21,759 bases of DNA from NCBI GenBank assembly GCA_002348225.1, contig DEAP01000020.1, forward strand, positions 14,056 to 35,814, in the 5' to 3' direction. The notes under the pieces were generated by a model that worked only from the letters and a program-made list of their open reading frames with translations, had not been told where the DNA came from and did no database searches. Shown piece by piece: positions 1 through 8,772 of this stretch (position 1 is its first letter; each line of letters starts with the position of its first letter). Both the position numbers and the translations under genes were made by a program. Origin of the DNA: Dehalococcoidia bacterium UBA2979. Its GTDB lineage: Bacteria; Chloroflexota; Dehalococcoidia; UBA2979.

Positions 1-909
1 GACATCTTCACCCTGAGCATTTATCAGGTACTCACCAAAAAGTTCATTTACTCCCGTGGATGGATCTCGAGTGAATAACACCCCTGTCCCTGATGTCTGC
101 CCGTAGTTACCAAACACCATGGCTTGCACATTCACTGCGGTTCCCCAAGAGCCTGGATAACCGTTAATTTGTCGATAACTGATTGCTCTTGGAGTCTCCC
201 AAGATTCGAAAACTGCTCCGATAGCTCCCCACAGTTGCTTATGAACATCTTCTGGGAATTCTTTGCCCGTTCGGAACTCAATTAGCTCCTTAAACTCGAC
301 AACTAACTCCTGCAAATTCTGTGCCGAAAGTTCAGTATCTTCATCGATTCCAGCCAGTCGTTTTTTTTCTTCTAGTAACTCTTCAAACGGATCTGCCTCT
401 ATCTCTGTGGTCCGTGAGACTCCCATGACGACGTCGCCATACATTTGAACAAAACGTCGATAGGAGTCATAGGCAAATCGAGGGTTGCCCGTGGCACGAG
501 CTAACCCTTCCGCTGTCTTATCATTGAGTCCCAGATTCAAAACCGTATCCATCATGCCTGGCATCGAGACACGGGCACCTGATCGCACAGAAAGAAGTAA
601 AGGTCTGTCCGGATTGCCAAAATTGGTGCCAGTAATGTTCTGGACATGCTCGAGGCCTTCGTTCACCAGGTCTGTTAACCCAGCCGGGAAGTCATGATCA
701 TTCTCAAAATAACTGTTGCAGACTAGGGTAGTTAGTGTAAATCCGGGTGGGACAGGGATCCCCAGCTGACTCATCGCCGCGAGTCCAGCTCCTTTACCTC
801 CGAGTAAATTCGGATCAAGAGAATTTGTCTCTTCCCCACCAAAAAACTTTACTAAGTCTTCACTCACGCCTTGGAGCACCCCGCTCTGTATTCCTCTCAA
901 CCCTAACAT
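1..909 (-). CDS. ppdK: Pyruvate phosphate dikinase, N-terminal part (cut by window edge)
   Basis: Interconverts pyruvate, ATP and phosphate with phosphoenolpyruvate, AMP and pyrophosphate in the cytoplasm. The visible 303 residues are the N-terminal ATP-grasp nucleotide-binding region of a protein normally near 870-900 residues. Seen are the GGKGAGLAAM loop (about residues 37-46), the following GIPVPPGFTLTT stretch, the SVRSGARVSMPGMMDTVLNLG signature (about residues 107-127), and later GSWGTAVNVQAMVFGN and GTGVLFTRDPSTG. The swivelling His domain and PEP-binding barrel lie outside the window. The start is ATG at 909, giving a short leader before the family-typical FFGG segment; no strong ribosome site is seen in front of it. 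The gene is divergent from the small gene at 983, with a 73-base spacer. The family call is very secure. Confidence 0.96.
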   Translation of the reverse strand, partial: MLGLRGIQSGVLQGVSEDLVKFFGGEETNSLDPNLLGGKGAGLAAMSQLGIPVPPGFTLTTLVCNSYFENDHDFPAGLTDLVNEGLEHVQNITGTNFGNPDRPLLLSVRSGARVSMPGMMDTVLNLGLNDKTAEGLARATGNPRFAYDSYRRFVQMYGDVVMGVSRTTEIEADPFEELLEEKKRLAGIDEDTELSAQNLQELVVEFKELIEFRTGKEFPEDVHKQLWGAIGAVFESWETPRAISYRQINGYPGSWGTAVNVQAMVFGNYGQTSGTGVLFTRDPSTGVNELFGEYLINAQGEDV

Positions 910-960
910 ACAAGAATTAGCTAACCCACAAACTTAGGTCTAATTCTCGGCAATCGGGCT

Positions 961-966
961 ATTATA
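961..966 (-). promoter_or_regulatory. Candidate -10 box (TATAAT) for ppdK
   Basis: Read on the minus strand the spacer contains a perfect TATAAT hexamer about 50 bases before the ppdK start. Upstream, at 17-18 bases, only a poor -35 match is visible (TTATCC-like). The same bases give TATTAT on the plus strand, but that would place transcription start inside the ribosome site of the gene at 983, so the minus-strand reading is preferred. Confidence 0.35.
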
Positions 967-982
967 AGACGGGAGAGACATT

Positions 983-1444
983 ATGGATAATCAGTCCAAG
1001 ATGGAACCAGCCCAAAAGAACAATTCCGAGCTAACTGACTCACTAGCAGTTACCAGAGCTGACCTAATGAACACACTGCGTGAAGTGACTGATCAAGACT
1101 TCCAAACAAACATTTCGGTCCAGTGGCCTGAAGAAGAACCGATCACTGATTCCATCGCACGCCTCTTGTTACAACTTGCTTATCTTGAAAAAGAGCAGAT
1201 CGAATCACTGAAGGGTTTATCAAGTGAATCGCCATCTTTTGACTTTGCTGAGGCTCCACAGGCAATACATGCGTTAAACGGCATCCGATGGGATACCCTC
1301 CAGGTACTTGGTTCCCATTCACCGCTAGTTGGTCTCAAAGAAATAGTCAACGAAATTGTCAATCGCGAGTCCCGACTAACTGAACAGATTCGAAATCGTC
1401 CGAAAACAGAGATGCCACCAGACATACCTGTGCTCAGCGATTGA
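983..1444 (+). CDS. Small helical protein of unknown function, possibly DinB/YfiT-like
   Basis: I do not recognise this 153-residue protein with certainty. It is acidic, lacks a signal peptide or membrane segment, and is predicted by eye to be mostly helical. The stretch DSIARLLLQLAYLEKEQIESL (residues 52-72) and the later HALNGIRWDTLQVL and REIVNREsRL-like helices resemble the four-helix DinB/YfiT superfamily. The three metal-binding histidines of active DinB-fold proteins (H...HxxxH) are absent. A good ribosome site, GGGAG, precedes the ATG by 7 bases. It ends in a double stop (TGA TGA) 63 bases before the dnaG ATG and may be co-transcribed with dnaG and rpoD. It occupies the place where rpsU sits in the classical macromolecular-synthesis operon but is unrelated to ribosomal protein S21. 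Confidence 0.7.
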   Translation: MDNQSKMEPAQKNNSELTDSLAVTRADLMNTLREVTDQDFQTNISVQWPEEEPITDSIARLLLQLAYLEKEQIESLKGLSSESPSFDFAEAPQAIHALNGIRWDTLQVLGSHSPLVGLKEIVNEIVNRESRLTEQIRNRPKTEMPPDIPVLSD

Positions 1445-1507
1445 TGAATTAATTGAACTTATTCGACTCGGCGTAACTTTTTCTGACGATCGGTGTCATA
1501 CTTAATA

Positions 1508-3343
1508 ATGACAAATTCAGAAGCCCAAGATATTAAGTCCCGTTTGGACATTGTTGAAGTTGTTTCGAGATACGTACCCGATCTACAGCAGTCCGGGGCA
1601 AACTGGAAGGCTTGTTGCCCGTTCCATGCTGAAAAAACCCCATCGTTCGTCGTAAATAGCAGTAAGGATCTTTGGTATTGCTATGGAGCATGTGCTACTG
1701 GCGGCGACTCATTGAGTTTCATTCAAAAAATGGAATCGTGCAGCTTCGACAGGACATTGGACATAGCGGCGGAACTAGCAGGTGTTGAACGACAACGCTA
1801 TTCCAGGGCCAACCACCAAACAAATGAGGAGCATCAGCGACTCCTTGCTATAAACGAATCGGCGTCGATTTTTTTTCAGAATGAGTTAAAAAATTCTGAT
1901 GGGATCAAAGCTCGTGAATATCTAAGCACCCGAGGAATTAGTGATGAATCTATTAGTAGTTGGGAGCTAGGATTTGCACCACGGGATCGAAGACAACTCC
2001 TAGACAACCTCAGAGCTAAAGGGTTTACAGAGGAGGAGATCGTCTCTGCTGGAGTGGCAGGCCAATATGATAATGGTATTCGAGTCCTTTTTTCAAATAG
2101 GGTGATGTTCCCGACTAGAGATGCTAAAGGCAGGCTGATCGGTTTCGGTGCCCGGGCTATGGGAGAGGAGACTCCTAAGTACCTCAATACTCCAAAAACT
2201 GAACTGTATGAAAAGCGCAATACGCTCTATGGCCTTTCGAGAGCAATTCCCAAAATCAGGGATCAAAAATTGGATAAAAGGAAGGCAATCGTAGTCGAGG
2301 GCTATATGGATGTCATCGCATCGCATGCTGTTGGGCTTGAAGAAACAGTCGCTTCAAACGGGACAGCGATCACTTCCGAGCAGATGAATCAACTCACTAG
2401 ATATTCACAAAGGATCATATTTGCGTTAGACGCCGACGAAGCTGGAGCAAAGGCCGCATTGCGAGGTGTGGCTTCAATTATGGAGTCAAAGCCACCAGGA
2501 ATTTCTAATACAGGTTCGTCTGAAAATATCCAGATGATGATTGCGACTCTCCCAGCTGGCGAAGACCCAGATTCACTCATCAAAACAAATATCCAGCAGT
2601 ATGAGCAGATCATTGATACTGCTAAACCCGTACTTGATTTTTTGATCGATTCAGTAATCGACCGACGATTTAATGATTCGTACGAGAAAAAGCAGGCTGT
2701 TGAGAGTGTCCTGCCCTATTTGGCCTGGACAAAGGATGAACTCCTGCGTACACCGGCCCTGAGACGACTAGCACGTTTTGCAGATATCGAGCCAGATATC
2801 CTGAGGAAACGCCTAGGTGCCATCGACGCATCAACTCCGAAAATAGTGAGTGGGAATACAAAAACATCCCAACCCACTCAGCAAATGCAACCAGATGGTG
2901 AAACTGAACTGCTCGCTTTGCTGTTGCAGCGTTCATCTGTGAGGGAAACAGGTATATCAATAGGGGAAAATTTTTTCGAACAGGCCTTGAACAAAGCAGT
3001 ATTTCTTGCCTGGAAAAATAATGCAGACATCGGATCCGGTGAATCAAAAGGAATTGGTCATTCTGACATTGATGCGGCGAGCTTAGTTGTGATAGAAGAC
3101 CGTGTTTCAGAGTTGAATAACCTTCCCTGCCCAGAATATGACGACAAAGATTTGTCCAAAGTGGTATTAGGTATGAAAGAGGAAATTCTCAGAAGACGCG
3201 AACAAGCGAGACTACGAACAGAGGTCTTGGATTTGGCGCAGACTAAGTTCGAAAACCGCCAGAACGGGACTGATGATAGTTCTGATATTAATCAGCAATG
3301 GGATTCCATAATGGAAAAAATTCGGATGAAATCGAGAAAATAA
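1508..3343 (+). CDS. dnaG: DNA primase DnaG
   Basis: Synthesises RNA primers for replication and acts with the replicative helicase at the fork. An N-terminal CHC2 zinc domain is visible, with Cys and His in CPFHAEKTPSF and a second pair in CYGACATGGD. The spacing of the second pair is C-x3-C rather than the common C-x2-C. The TOPRIM catalytic core contains the acidic residue in VVEGYMD and the metal-binding DADEAG motif, with a conserved RVMFPTRDAKGRLIGFGAR segment before them. The C-terminal third, which should bind helicase, is poorly conserved. The ATG at 1508 places the protein start six residues before the usual IKSRLDIVEVV segment. A GTG five codons upstream (1493) is also possible, and neither start has a clear ribosome site. 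rpoD follows after 32 bases. Length, about 611 residues, is normal. Confidence 0.96.
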   Translation: MTNSEAQDIKSRLDIVEVVSRYVPDLQQSGANWKACCPFHAEKTPSFVVNSSKDLWYCYGACATGGDSLSFIQKMESCSFDRTLDIAAELAGVERQRYSRANHQTNEEHQRLLAINESASIFFQNELKNSDGIKAREYLSTRGISDESISSWELGFAPRDRRQLLDNLRAKGFTEEEIVSAGVAGQYDNGIRVLFSNRVMFPTRDAKGRLIGFGARAMGEETPKYLNTPKTELYEKRNTLYGLSRAIPKIRDQKLDKRKAIVVEGYMDVIASHAVGLEETVASNGTAITSEQMNQLTRYSQRIIFALDADEAGAKAALRGVASIMESKPPGISNTGSSENIQMMIATLPAGEDPDSLIKTNIQQYEQIIDTAKPVLDFLIDSVIDRRFNDSYEKKQAVESVLPYLAWTKDELLRTPALRRLARFADIEPDILRKRLGAIDASTPKIVSGNTKTSQPTQQMQPDGETELLALLLQRSSVRETGISIGENFFEQALNKAVFLAWKNNADIGSGESKGIGHSDIDAASLVVIEDRVSELNNLPCPEYDDKDLSKVVLGMKEEILRRREQARLRTEVLDLAQTKFENRQNGTDDSSDINQQWDSIMEKIRMKSRK

Positions 3344-3375
3344 AGGTTCTTAGATAGATAGGAGTAAGGTGACGT

Positions 3376-5109
3376 ATGACGACACAAGTTTTTGGAGATA
3401 ACCAGATAGACACCCTTGAAGAAGGGTTGGAAGAGCTACTTGCAAGAGGGCGTCGTAACAAAAACAACACTGTTTCGGTAGAGGAAGTACTCCAAGTAAT
3501 CCCTGAAACTGATGGACGCAACGAAAAACTAAGATCGATCGTCAGCCGACTCCAGGAAAATGGAGTGACTGTCCGTGCTGAGACAGCACCAGCAGCGGTT
3601 GTAGACGAAGATGTCGAAGCCGCCAGGCGAGTAATCGCGGAAGCTACTTCACTAGAAGACCCTGTGCGGCTGTATCTGCGTGAGATCGGCAAAGTTGATC
3701 TATTAACTGCTGCTGATGAAAAAAGACTCTCGCGCTCGGTAGAGCAACGAGAACTCATACGGGAAATACAAGAAGAATGGGATGATGAATATGGAGAAGA
3801 ACCAACTAGTTCGGAGATTTATTGTCAGCTGATCACACGATTCGAGAGATCTAGGAAAGTATACGACACTATAATTTCGTTTTTAGTAGCCAAGCGAGCG
3901 CTGAAGCCAAGACAAAATGTCCTTAGCAGAATCAACGATCCAATTTTCCGGGATGCCGTAGATGGGAACCTAGACGAGCAAGTGATCGACAATATATCCA
4001 AAACAAAGAAAGTCCATTCCGTCTTGGAAAGGCACTCGAAGCGGGATTTTGAGGAAGCTCGTCAGAGACTTGTCCGAGATGGAGCAACTAAGGCCAAGCT
4101 GAAGAAGGAAATGGAGCGGCGGAGAAAGAAATCACACAAGCCTGGGGCTGAGGCCGAGTTACGTCTACTCTCAACAATCAGTGACATCTTAGTAATGGAA
4201 ATGAATGAAGCCTCAGAATATTCCCGAGATAGTGCTTATAAATTAGGGGTCGAACTCTCGAAAAGTGAACGAGGCTTTTTTCAAAAACCTCATAGCGTTG
4301 CTGAATCGATTGGGCAGACCGAGGGGGAAATTGCAACCGTCGAGGCGAGTTTAAGACGGCTGTTCGCGAAAATAATCAGCGAGGGGAACCTTGCTGAGCG
4401 AGAGTTGATGGTCGCTAATCTTCGACTAGTAGTATCAGTTGCGAAAAAATACATTGGACGCGGGATGGCGCTTCTCGACCTAATACAAGAGGGCAACATA
4501 GGGCTTATTAGAGCTGTAGAGAAATTTGATTACCGGAAAGGTTATAAGTTTTCAACCTATGCCACCTGGTGGATAAGGCAAGCAATCACCCGTGCTATCG
4601 CAGACCAAGCACGGACGATCAGAATACCGGTGCACATGGTCGAAACGATTAATAAGCTAACAAGGTTTCAACGTCGGCTTGTTCAAGAATTCGGTAGAGA
4701 ACCAACTGCAGAAGAATTAGGACGCGAGTTGGAAATTGAACCAGAGCGAGTTCGTGAAATATTCAAGGTTTCACGTGATCCGGTTTCATTAGAGACGCCA
4801 GTAGGTGAAGAGGATGATTCTCATCTCGGAGATTTCATTGAAGATCCGAGTGCGCCGGCACCTCAGGAGGCCGCTTCTAACCAACTCCTAAAGGAACAGG
4901 TCATTGAAATTCTTTCTACCCTCACCCCTCGAGAACGTAAAGTTCTAGAGTTGAGATTTGGCATAGAAGATGGACGTTCCAGAACCTTGGAAGAGGTTGG
5001 TAAAGAATTCTCCGTCACTCGGGAACGAATTCGGCAAATCGAAGCAAAAGCTTTGCGGAAACTCCGGCATCCATCCAGAAGTACACGACTTAGGGACTAT
5101 CTTGACTAA
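3376..5109 (+). CDS. rpoD: Primary RNA polymerase sigma factor (RpoD/SigA)
   Basis: Directs RNA polymerase to housekeeping promoters. The 577-residue protein has a region 1.1-like N terminus and region 1.2 at DPVRLYLREIGKVDLL (about residues 95-110). A long charged non-conserved insert follows, including a basic KKEMERRRKKSHK run. Regions 2.1-2.4 begin near residue 348 (NLRLVVSVAKKYIGRG, DLIQEGNIGLIRAVEKFD, GYKFSTYATWWIRQAI). Region 3 contains IRIPVHMVETINKL, and region 4 ends with a helix-turn-helix that has the VTRERIRQIEAKALRKLRHP signature near the C terminus. A strong AGGAG-type ribosome site precedes the ATG. It lies 32 bases after dnaG, so the two are probably one transcript, as in many bacteria. 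The presence of region 1.1 and full region 2-4 conservation argue for the primary sigma factor rather than an alternative one. Confidence 0.96.
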   Translation: MTTQVFGDNQIDTLEEGLEELLARGRRNKNNTVSVEEVLQVIPETDGRNEKLRSIVSRLQENGVTVRAETAPAAVVDEDVEAARRVIAEATSLEDPVRLYLREIGKVDLLTAADEKRLSRSVEQRELIREIQEEWDDEYGEEPTSSEIYCQLITRFERSRKVYDTIISFLVAKRALKPRQNVLSRINDPIFRDAVDGNLDEQVIDNISKTKKVHSVLERHSKRDFEEARQRLVRDGATKAKLKKEMERRRKKSHKPGAEAELRLLSTISDILVMEMNEASEYSRDSAYKLGVELSKSERGFFQKPHSVAESIGQTEGEIATVEASLRRLFAKIISEGNLAERELMVANLRLVVSVAKKYIGRGMALLDLIQEGNIGLIRAVEKFDYRKGYKFSTYATWWIRQAITRAIADQARTIRIPVHMVETINKLTRFQRRLVQEFGREPTAEELGRELEIEPERVREIFKVSRDPVSLETPVGEEDDSHLGDFIEDPSAPAPQEAASNQLLKEQVIEILSTLTPRERKVLELRFGIEDGRSRTLEEVGKEFSVTRERIRQIEAKALRKLRHPSRSTRLRDYLD

Positions 5110-5130
5110 CTAAAAACTGATATATATACG
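5102..5130 (+). promoter_or_regulatory. Candidate sigma-70 promoter at the end of rpoD
   Basis: TTGACT at 5102-5107 and TATACG at 5125-5130 are 17 bases apart; an overlapping TATATA gives 15 bases. The -35 box overlaps the last codons of rpoD. It would start transcription near 5137 and could drive the small zinc-ribbon gene and acnA independently of dnaG-rpoD. The assignment rests on pattern only. Confidence 0.45.
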
Positions 5131-5163
5131 TGGAGTTACCTGGTTATCGGAAGGAAATAGCTA

Positions 5164-5382
5164 GTGTTAAACAAAATCTTTGGTAGCCCCCAACAGGGAT
5201 ATTCTGGAGCCCCGACTCCGCAATCAATTAGCCATTGCTGTATCGGTAAGGAATTAATGCCAAGGTGGCGAGGACCGGAACAAATGGATGATGATACAAA
5301 TGCTTTGGGATTTGTCTGTCATGCATGTGGGCGAGAATTCGGTCACGATATGGTTCGCAATCGTAAGATTTCACAGTCCTAG
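5164..5382 (+). CDS. Small zinc-ribbon-like protein of unknown function
   Basis: This 72-residue protein is not assigned to a named family. It carries two cysteine clusters, Cys25-Cys26 (HCCIGKELMPRW) and Cys52/Cys55 (FVCHACGREF), about 26 residues apart. That is the layout of a small zinc ribbon, although the first cluster is adjacent Cys-Cys rather than C-x2-C. No membrane segment or signal peptide is visible. The start is GTG at 5164 with a GGAAGG ribosome site about 8 bases upstream; the sequence in this frame remains coding-like up to the TAG stop. It sits between rpoD and acnA on the same strand, downstream of a plausible promoter at 5102-5130. Function cannot be inferred beyond probable metal or nucleic-acid binding. 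Confidence 0.7.
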   Translation: MLNKIFGSPQQGYSGAPTPQSISHCCIGKELMPRWRGPEQMDDDTNALGFVCHACGREFGHDMVRNRKISQS

Positions 5383-5437
5383 ACCAAGCTAGCAATTGCC
5401 CGAAAAATTTATTTAATTCTGTCGAAAGGTATCAAAT

Positions 5438-8146
5438 ATGTCTAATCTACCTAGACCAGCTAAGTCGCTTAATAGCTTCAATAGCAGGAAAATACTTGAT
5501 ACTGATGAAGGTAAATATACGATCTTCAGTCTTCCAATCGCGGCAAAAAATCTTGGCATCCAACTCTCGGCACTTCCATACACTCATAGGGTCCTGTTAG
5601 AGAATTTATTGAGAGGTGAGGACGGTATCAACGTCACTCGAGAGCAAATCGAGATGACTGCAGCTTGGGACGCGTCAGCAGAGCCTGCAAATGAGATTGC
5701 CTTTAGACCAGCCCGTGTCCTTTTGCAAGACTTTACAGGAGTACCTGCTGTCGTTGACTTAGCTGCTATGCGGGACGCGATGGCTGAGATGGGGGGTGAC
5801 CCACAAAAAATCAATCCTCTGCTCCCTGTCGATCTTGTAATAGACCATTCGGTTCAGGTCGATGCTTTTGGAGACACTAATTCTTTCAGTTTCAACGTCA
5901 CAAGAGAATATGAACGAAATACGGAGAGGTATCTCTTACTAAAATGGGCACAGAATGCATTTCAGGGTATGCGCGTTGTACCCCCTGGAATGGGCATAGT
6001 GCATCAGGTCAATTTGGAATTTCTTGGGCAAACCATATTTGAAGGTATTGATTCAGAAGGTAATCCTGCAGCATACCCAGATACTGTGGTTGGTACAGAC
6101 TCCCACACTACGATGATTAATGGGCTTGGAGTCGTTGGATGGGGTGTCGGAGGAATCGAGGCTGAAGCAGCAATGCTCGGTCAACCGATTGCCATGCTTG
6201 TACCCCAGGTTATGGGAGTGAAACTTGTTGGTACCTTACCGGAGGGAACCACCGGCACTGATCTTGTTTTGAGAGTCACGGAGGCACTTCGAGAGCGAAA
6301 AGTGGTTGGTAAATTCGTAGAATTCTATGGCTCGGGTTTATCTAATCTTTCCTTACCGGCACGGGCGACTATCGCCAATATGTGTCCAGAGTATGGTGCC
6401 ACCGTTGGATATTTCCCGATTGATGATGAGACTCTTGAATATATGCGTTTCACTGGGCGTGATGAAAAAACAATTGAGCGTGTGCGAAGCTACGCTCAGG
6501 CCCAAAGTTTATTTAGAACGAACGATTCGATCGACCCGAACTATAGCGAAACTATCACCATTGACTTGGCCGATATTGAACCAAGTCTTGCTGGACCGAA
6601 AAGACCTCAGGACAGACTTCCGCTTTCCAAGATGAAATCGTCAGCCACGTCAGAGATAGCCAGCTACGTAGAACAAGGCGCTTTTTCAGGTCCTGTCACT
6701 GTCGGCACTGATGCCAACTCCTACGATATAGAGAATGGGTCAGTGGTGATTGCTGCGATCACTTCTTGCACAAATACGTCCAATCCTGAAGTTATGGTGG
6801 GCGCCGGAATCCTGGCTCGAAATGCCGTTGCAAAAGGGCTGAAATCCAAGCCTTGGGTCAAAACAAGTCTTGCCCCGGGTTCGAAGGTAGTCACTGAATA
6901 TCTGGATGAGTCCGGCTTAACTGCACCGTTGAATGAGTTAGGGTTCACTCTGGCCGGCTATGGATGCATGACGTGTATTGGAAATAGTGGCCCGCTACCA
7001 CCAGAAATCGAGCAGGTAGTGGACGAAGGACAACTTGCGGTTGCATCAGTTCTCTCAGGCAACAGAAACTTTGAGGCAAGGGTCCACAACAAGGTGAAGT
7101 CTAATTACTTAGCGTCTCCACCTCTCGTGGTTGCCTATGCGCTAGCAGGTACAACAGATATCGACCTACTCACAGAACCGATTGGTGATGATTCCAACGG
7201 TGTCCCGGTATTCCTAAAAGATATATGGCCTAGTCAAACTGAGATTAACAACGTAATCAATACATCGGTCCAAAAGGAAATGTTCCAAACACAATACTCG
7301 ACTGTATTTGATGGTGATGAAAAATGGCAGAGTTTAGAGGCTCCGACGGGCGAACGTTATGACTGGGATGAATGGTCGACGTACGCTCGAAAACCCCCTT
7401 TCTTTGACGGCATTCCCAAAGAACCAACTGATATAAGTGACATTGAAGGCGGTCGAATTTTGGCGATATTGGGTGATTCGGTAACTACTGACCATATATC
7501 ACCAGCTGGTGGCATTGCCTCCGGTTCTCCAGCTGCTGAGTATCTCGGCCGCAACGAAGTTGGCGAGAAAGACTTCAATACGTACGGCTCTCGGAGAGGT
7601 AACCATGAAGTGATGATGAGAGGGACATTTGCAAATGTCCGGATAAAGAACTCCTTGGTGGATGTAGAAGGCGGGTTCACCAAACATGCTGATTCAGGTG
7701 AGATCATGCCAATTTGGGACGCAGCCGCCCGATACCAGGAAGAAAATACGCCTTTGATCATTTTTGCTGGACAGGAGTATGGCACGGGCTCTTCTCGAGA
7801 CTGGGCCGCTAAGGGACCGGCACTGCAGGGTGTTAAAGCAGTTATCGCACAGTCCTTCGAACGCATCCACCGATCAAATTTAATTGGAATGGGAATTCTT
7901 CCTCTCGAATTTACCGGTGAGCAAGGCGTCCAAGATCTGGATTTGGCAGGAACAGAAACTATAAGCATTGGTGGAATTGCGGAAAATCTCAGCCCAAGAA
8001 CTCAGTTAAAAGTCTCGATCAAATACGAAGACGGACGGCATACGGATCTCGACGTGCTTTGCAGGATTGATACTGGAGTTGAGCTAGAGTACTACCGCCA
8101 TGGCGGTATTCTGCAATATGTCCTCAGAGGCTTGATCAACTCATAG
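5438..8146 (+). CDS. acnA: Aconitate hydratase AcnA
   Basis: Isomerises citrate and isocitrate in the TCA cycle through a 4Fe-4S cluster. The 902-residue length and motif order match the AcnA/IRP1 type. The cluster ligands are Cys444 (in SCTNTSNPEV), Cys510 and Cys513 (in GYGCMTCIGNSGPL); the 66- and 3-residue spacings equal those recalled for E. coli AcnA (435, 501, 504). Also visible are VVGTDSHTTMINGLGV (substrate and active-site residues) and the swivel domain motifs GDSVTTDHISPAG, GQEYGTGSSRDWAAKGP and QSFERIHRSNLIGMG. The ATG follows a GAAAGG ribosome site. It converges with the flavin-protein gene at 8157, with only 10 bases between the two stop codons and no obvious terminator hairpin. 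Confidence 0.97.
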   Translation: MSNLPRPAKSLNSFNSRKILDTDEGKYTIFSLPIAAKNLGIQLSALPYTHRVLLENLLRGEDGINVTREQIEMTAAWDASAEPANEIAFRPARVLLQDFTGVPAVVDLAAMRDAMAEMGGDPQKINPLLPVDLVIDHSVQVDAFGDTNSFSFNVTREYERNTERYLLLKWAQNAFQGMRVVPPGMGIVHQVNLEFLGQTIFEGIDSEGNPAAYPDTVVGTDSHTTMINGLGVVGWGVGGIEAEAAMLGQPIAMLVPQVMGVKLVGTLPEGTTGTDLVLRVTEALRERKVVGKFVEFYGSGLSNLSLPARATIANMCPEYGATVGYFPIDDETLEYMRFTGRDEKTIERVRSYAQAQSLFRTNDSIDPNYSETITIDLADIEPSLAGPKRPQDRLPLSKMKSSATSEIASYVEQGAFSGPVTVGTDANSYDIENGSVVIAAITSCTNTSNPEVMVGAGILARNAVAKGLKSKPWVKTSLAPGSKVVTEYLDESGLTAPLNELGFTLAGYGCMTCIGNSGPLPPEIEQVVDEGQLAVASVLSGNRNFEARVHNKVKSNYLASPPLVVAYALAGTTDIDLLTEPIGDDSNGVPVFLKDIWPSQTEINNVINTSVQKEMFQTQYSTVFDGDEKWQSLEAPTGERYDWDEWSTYARKPPFFDGIPKEPTDISDIEGGRILAILGDSVTTDHISPAGGIASGSPAAEYLGRNEVGEKDFNTYGSRRGNHEVMMRGTFANVRIKNSLVDVEGGFTKHADSGEIMPIWDAAARYQEENTPLIIFAGQEYGTGSSRDWAAKGPALQGVKAVIAQSFERIHRSNLIGMGILPLEFTGEQGVQDLDLAGTETISIGGIAENLSPRTQLKVSIKYEDGRHTDLDVLCRIDTGVELEYYRHGGILQYVLRGLINS

Positions 8147-8156
8147 TGTCTGGCTG

Positions 8157-8648
8157 CTAAGAAAGTTTCTTCTCTGCTTGGAAGTCACGGTCCGCCTTCT
8201 TACCTTCGTAAACGCTCATATCAATAGCTCGCCAAACAGTCGGAATGAGTTTGAAGAGTAGCCGTGGTTCAGTCTGCATATTTGAGAAGAACGCTTCAAC
8301 ATCAGCATCCCGACTCGGGTCACCCCGGCCAACGTATTTTTCAGCTAATTGTCTCGAAATAGGCCAGATATCAAATGATGGGAGTTCATACAACTCTACC
8401 GTACCGTCGACTCCCATATGACCAGGTAAGTCGCCACCATTCTCAATACAGAGTGATGCTCGAGGGTCCTTCTTCAACTGCTTGCACCAAATCCTGCTAT
8501 GGGTGCCAGTAATCCAGAACTCACCATCAATGTGTAGCCACCAGATTGGAACCGTATATGGCAGTCCATTAGAACGAAGTGTTGCAATAATCCCTGGTAT
8601 CGGCAATTGCAAAAATCTGTCTTTTATCTCTTCTGACATTCGTGGCAT
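8157..8648 (-). CDS. PPOX-class flavin- or F420-dependent oxidoreductase family protein
   Basis: A split-barrel protein of the pyridoxamine 5'-phosphate oxidase superfamily, 163 residues from the chosen start. Visible are the first strands IPGIIATLRSNGLPYTVPIWWLHIDGEFWITGT, then WCKQLKKDPRASLCIEN and VDGTVELYELP, the typical order of the N-terminal barrel (a general sensor/oxidoreductase fold for FMN, F420 or haem). Substrate cannot be told. ATG at 8648 is preferred because GAGG lies seven bases upstream; an in-frame ATG ten codons upstream (8678) has no such site, and another at 8639 is possible. The gene is convergent with acnA and divergent from the MFS transporter at 8773. Confidence 0.85.
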   Translation of the reverse strand: MPRMSEEIKDRFLQLPIPGIIATLRSNGLPYTVPIWWLHIDGEFWITGTHSRIWCKQLKKDPRASLCIENGGDLPGHMGVDGTVELYELPSFDIWPISRQLAEKYVGRGDPSRDADVEAFFSNMQTEPRLLFKLIPTVWRAIDMSVYEGKKADRDFQAEKKLS

Positions 8649-8715
8649 ACGCCCCCCTCGATGGACTTCTCGCCACATCCTAACCCAAGCGACGGCGCAC
8701 TGACGAATTATGCGA

Positions 8716-8745
8716 TTGGTCCGGCCGCAAATATGGATGTACTAT
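8716..8745 (+). promoter_or_regulatory. Candidate promoter for the MFS gene at 8773
   Basis: TTGGTC at 8716-8721 and TACTAT at 8740-8745 are separated by 18 bases, with the start codon 28 bases after the -10 box. A moderate match, supported only by position between divergent genes. Confidence 0.35.
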
Positions 8746-8772
8746 TAGCCATCACTCCAACCAAAGGAACTA

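Noticed and set aside
7357..7968. 203-codon minus-strand ORF inside acnA
   Set aside because: Shadow of the aconitase swivel domain; no motif and no ribosome site.
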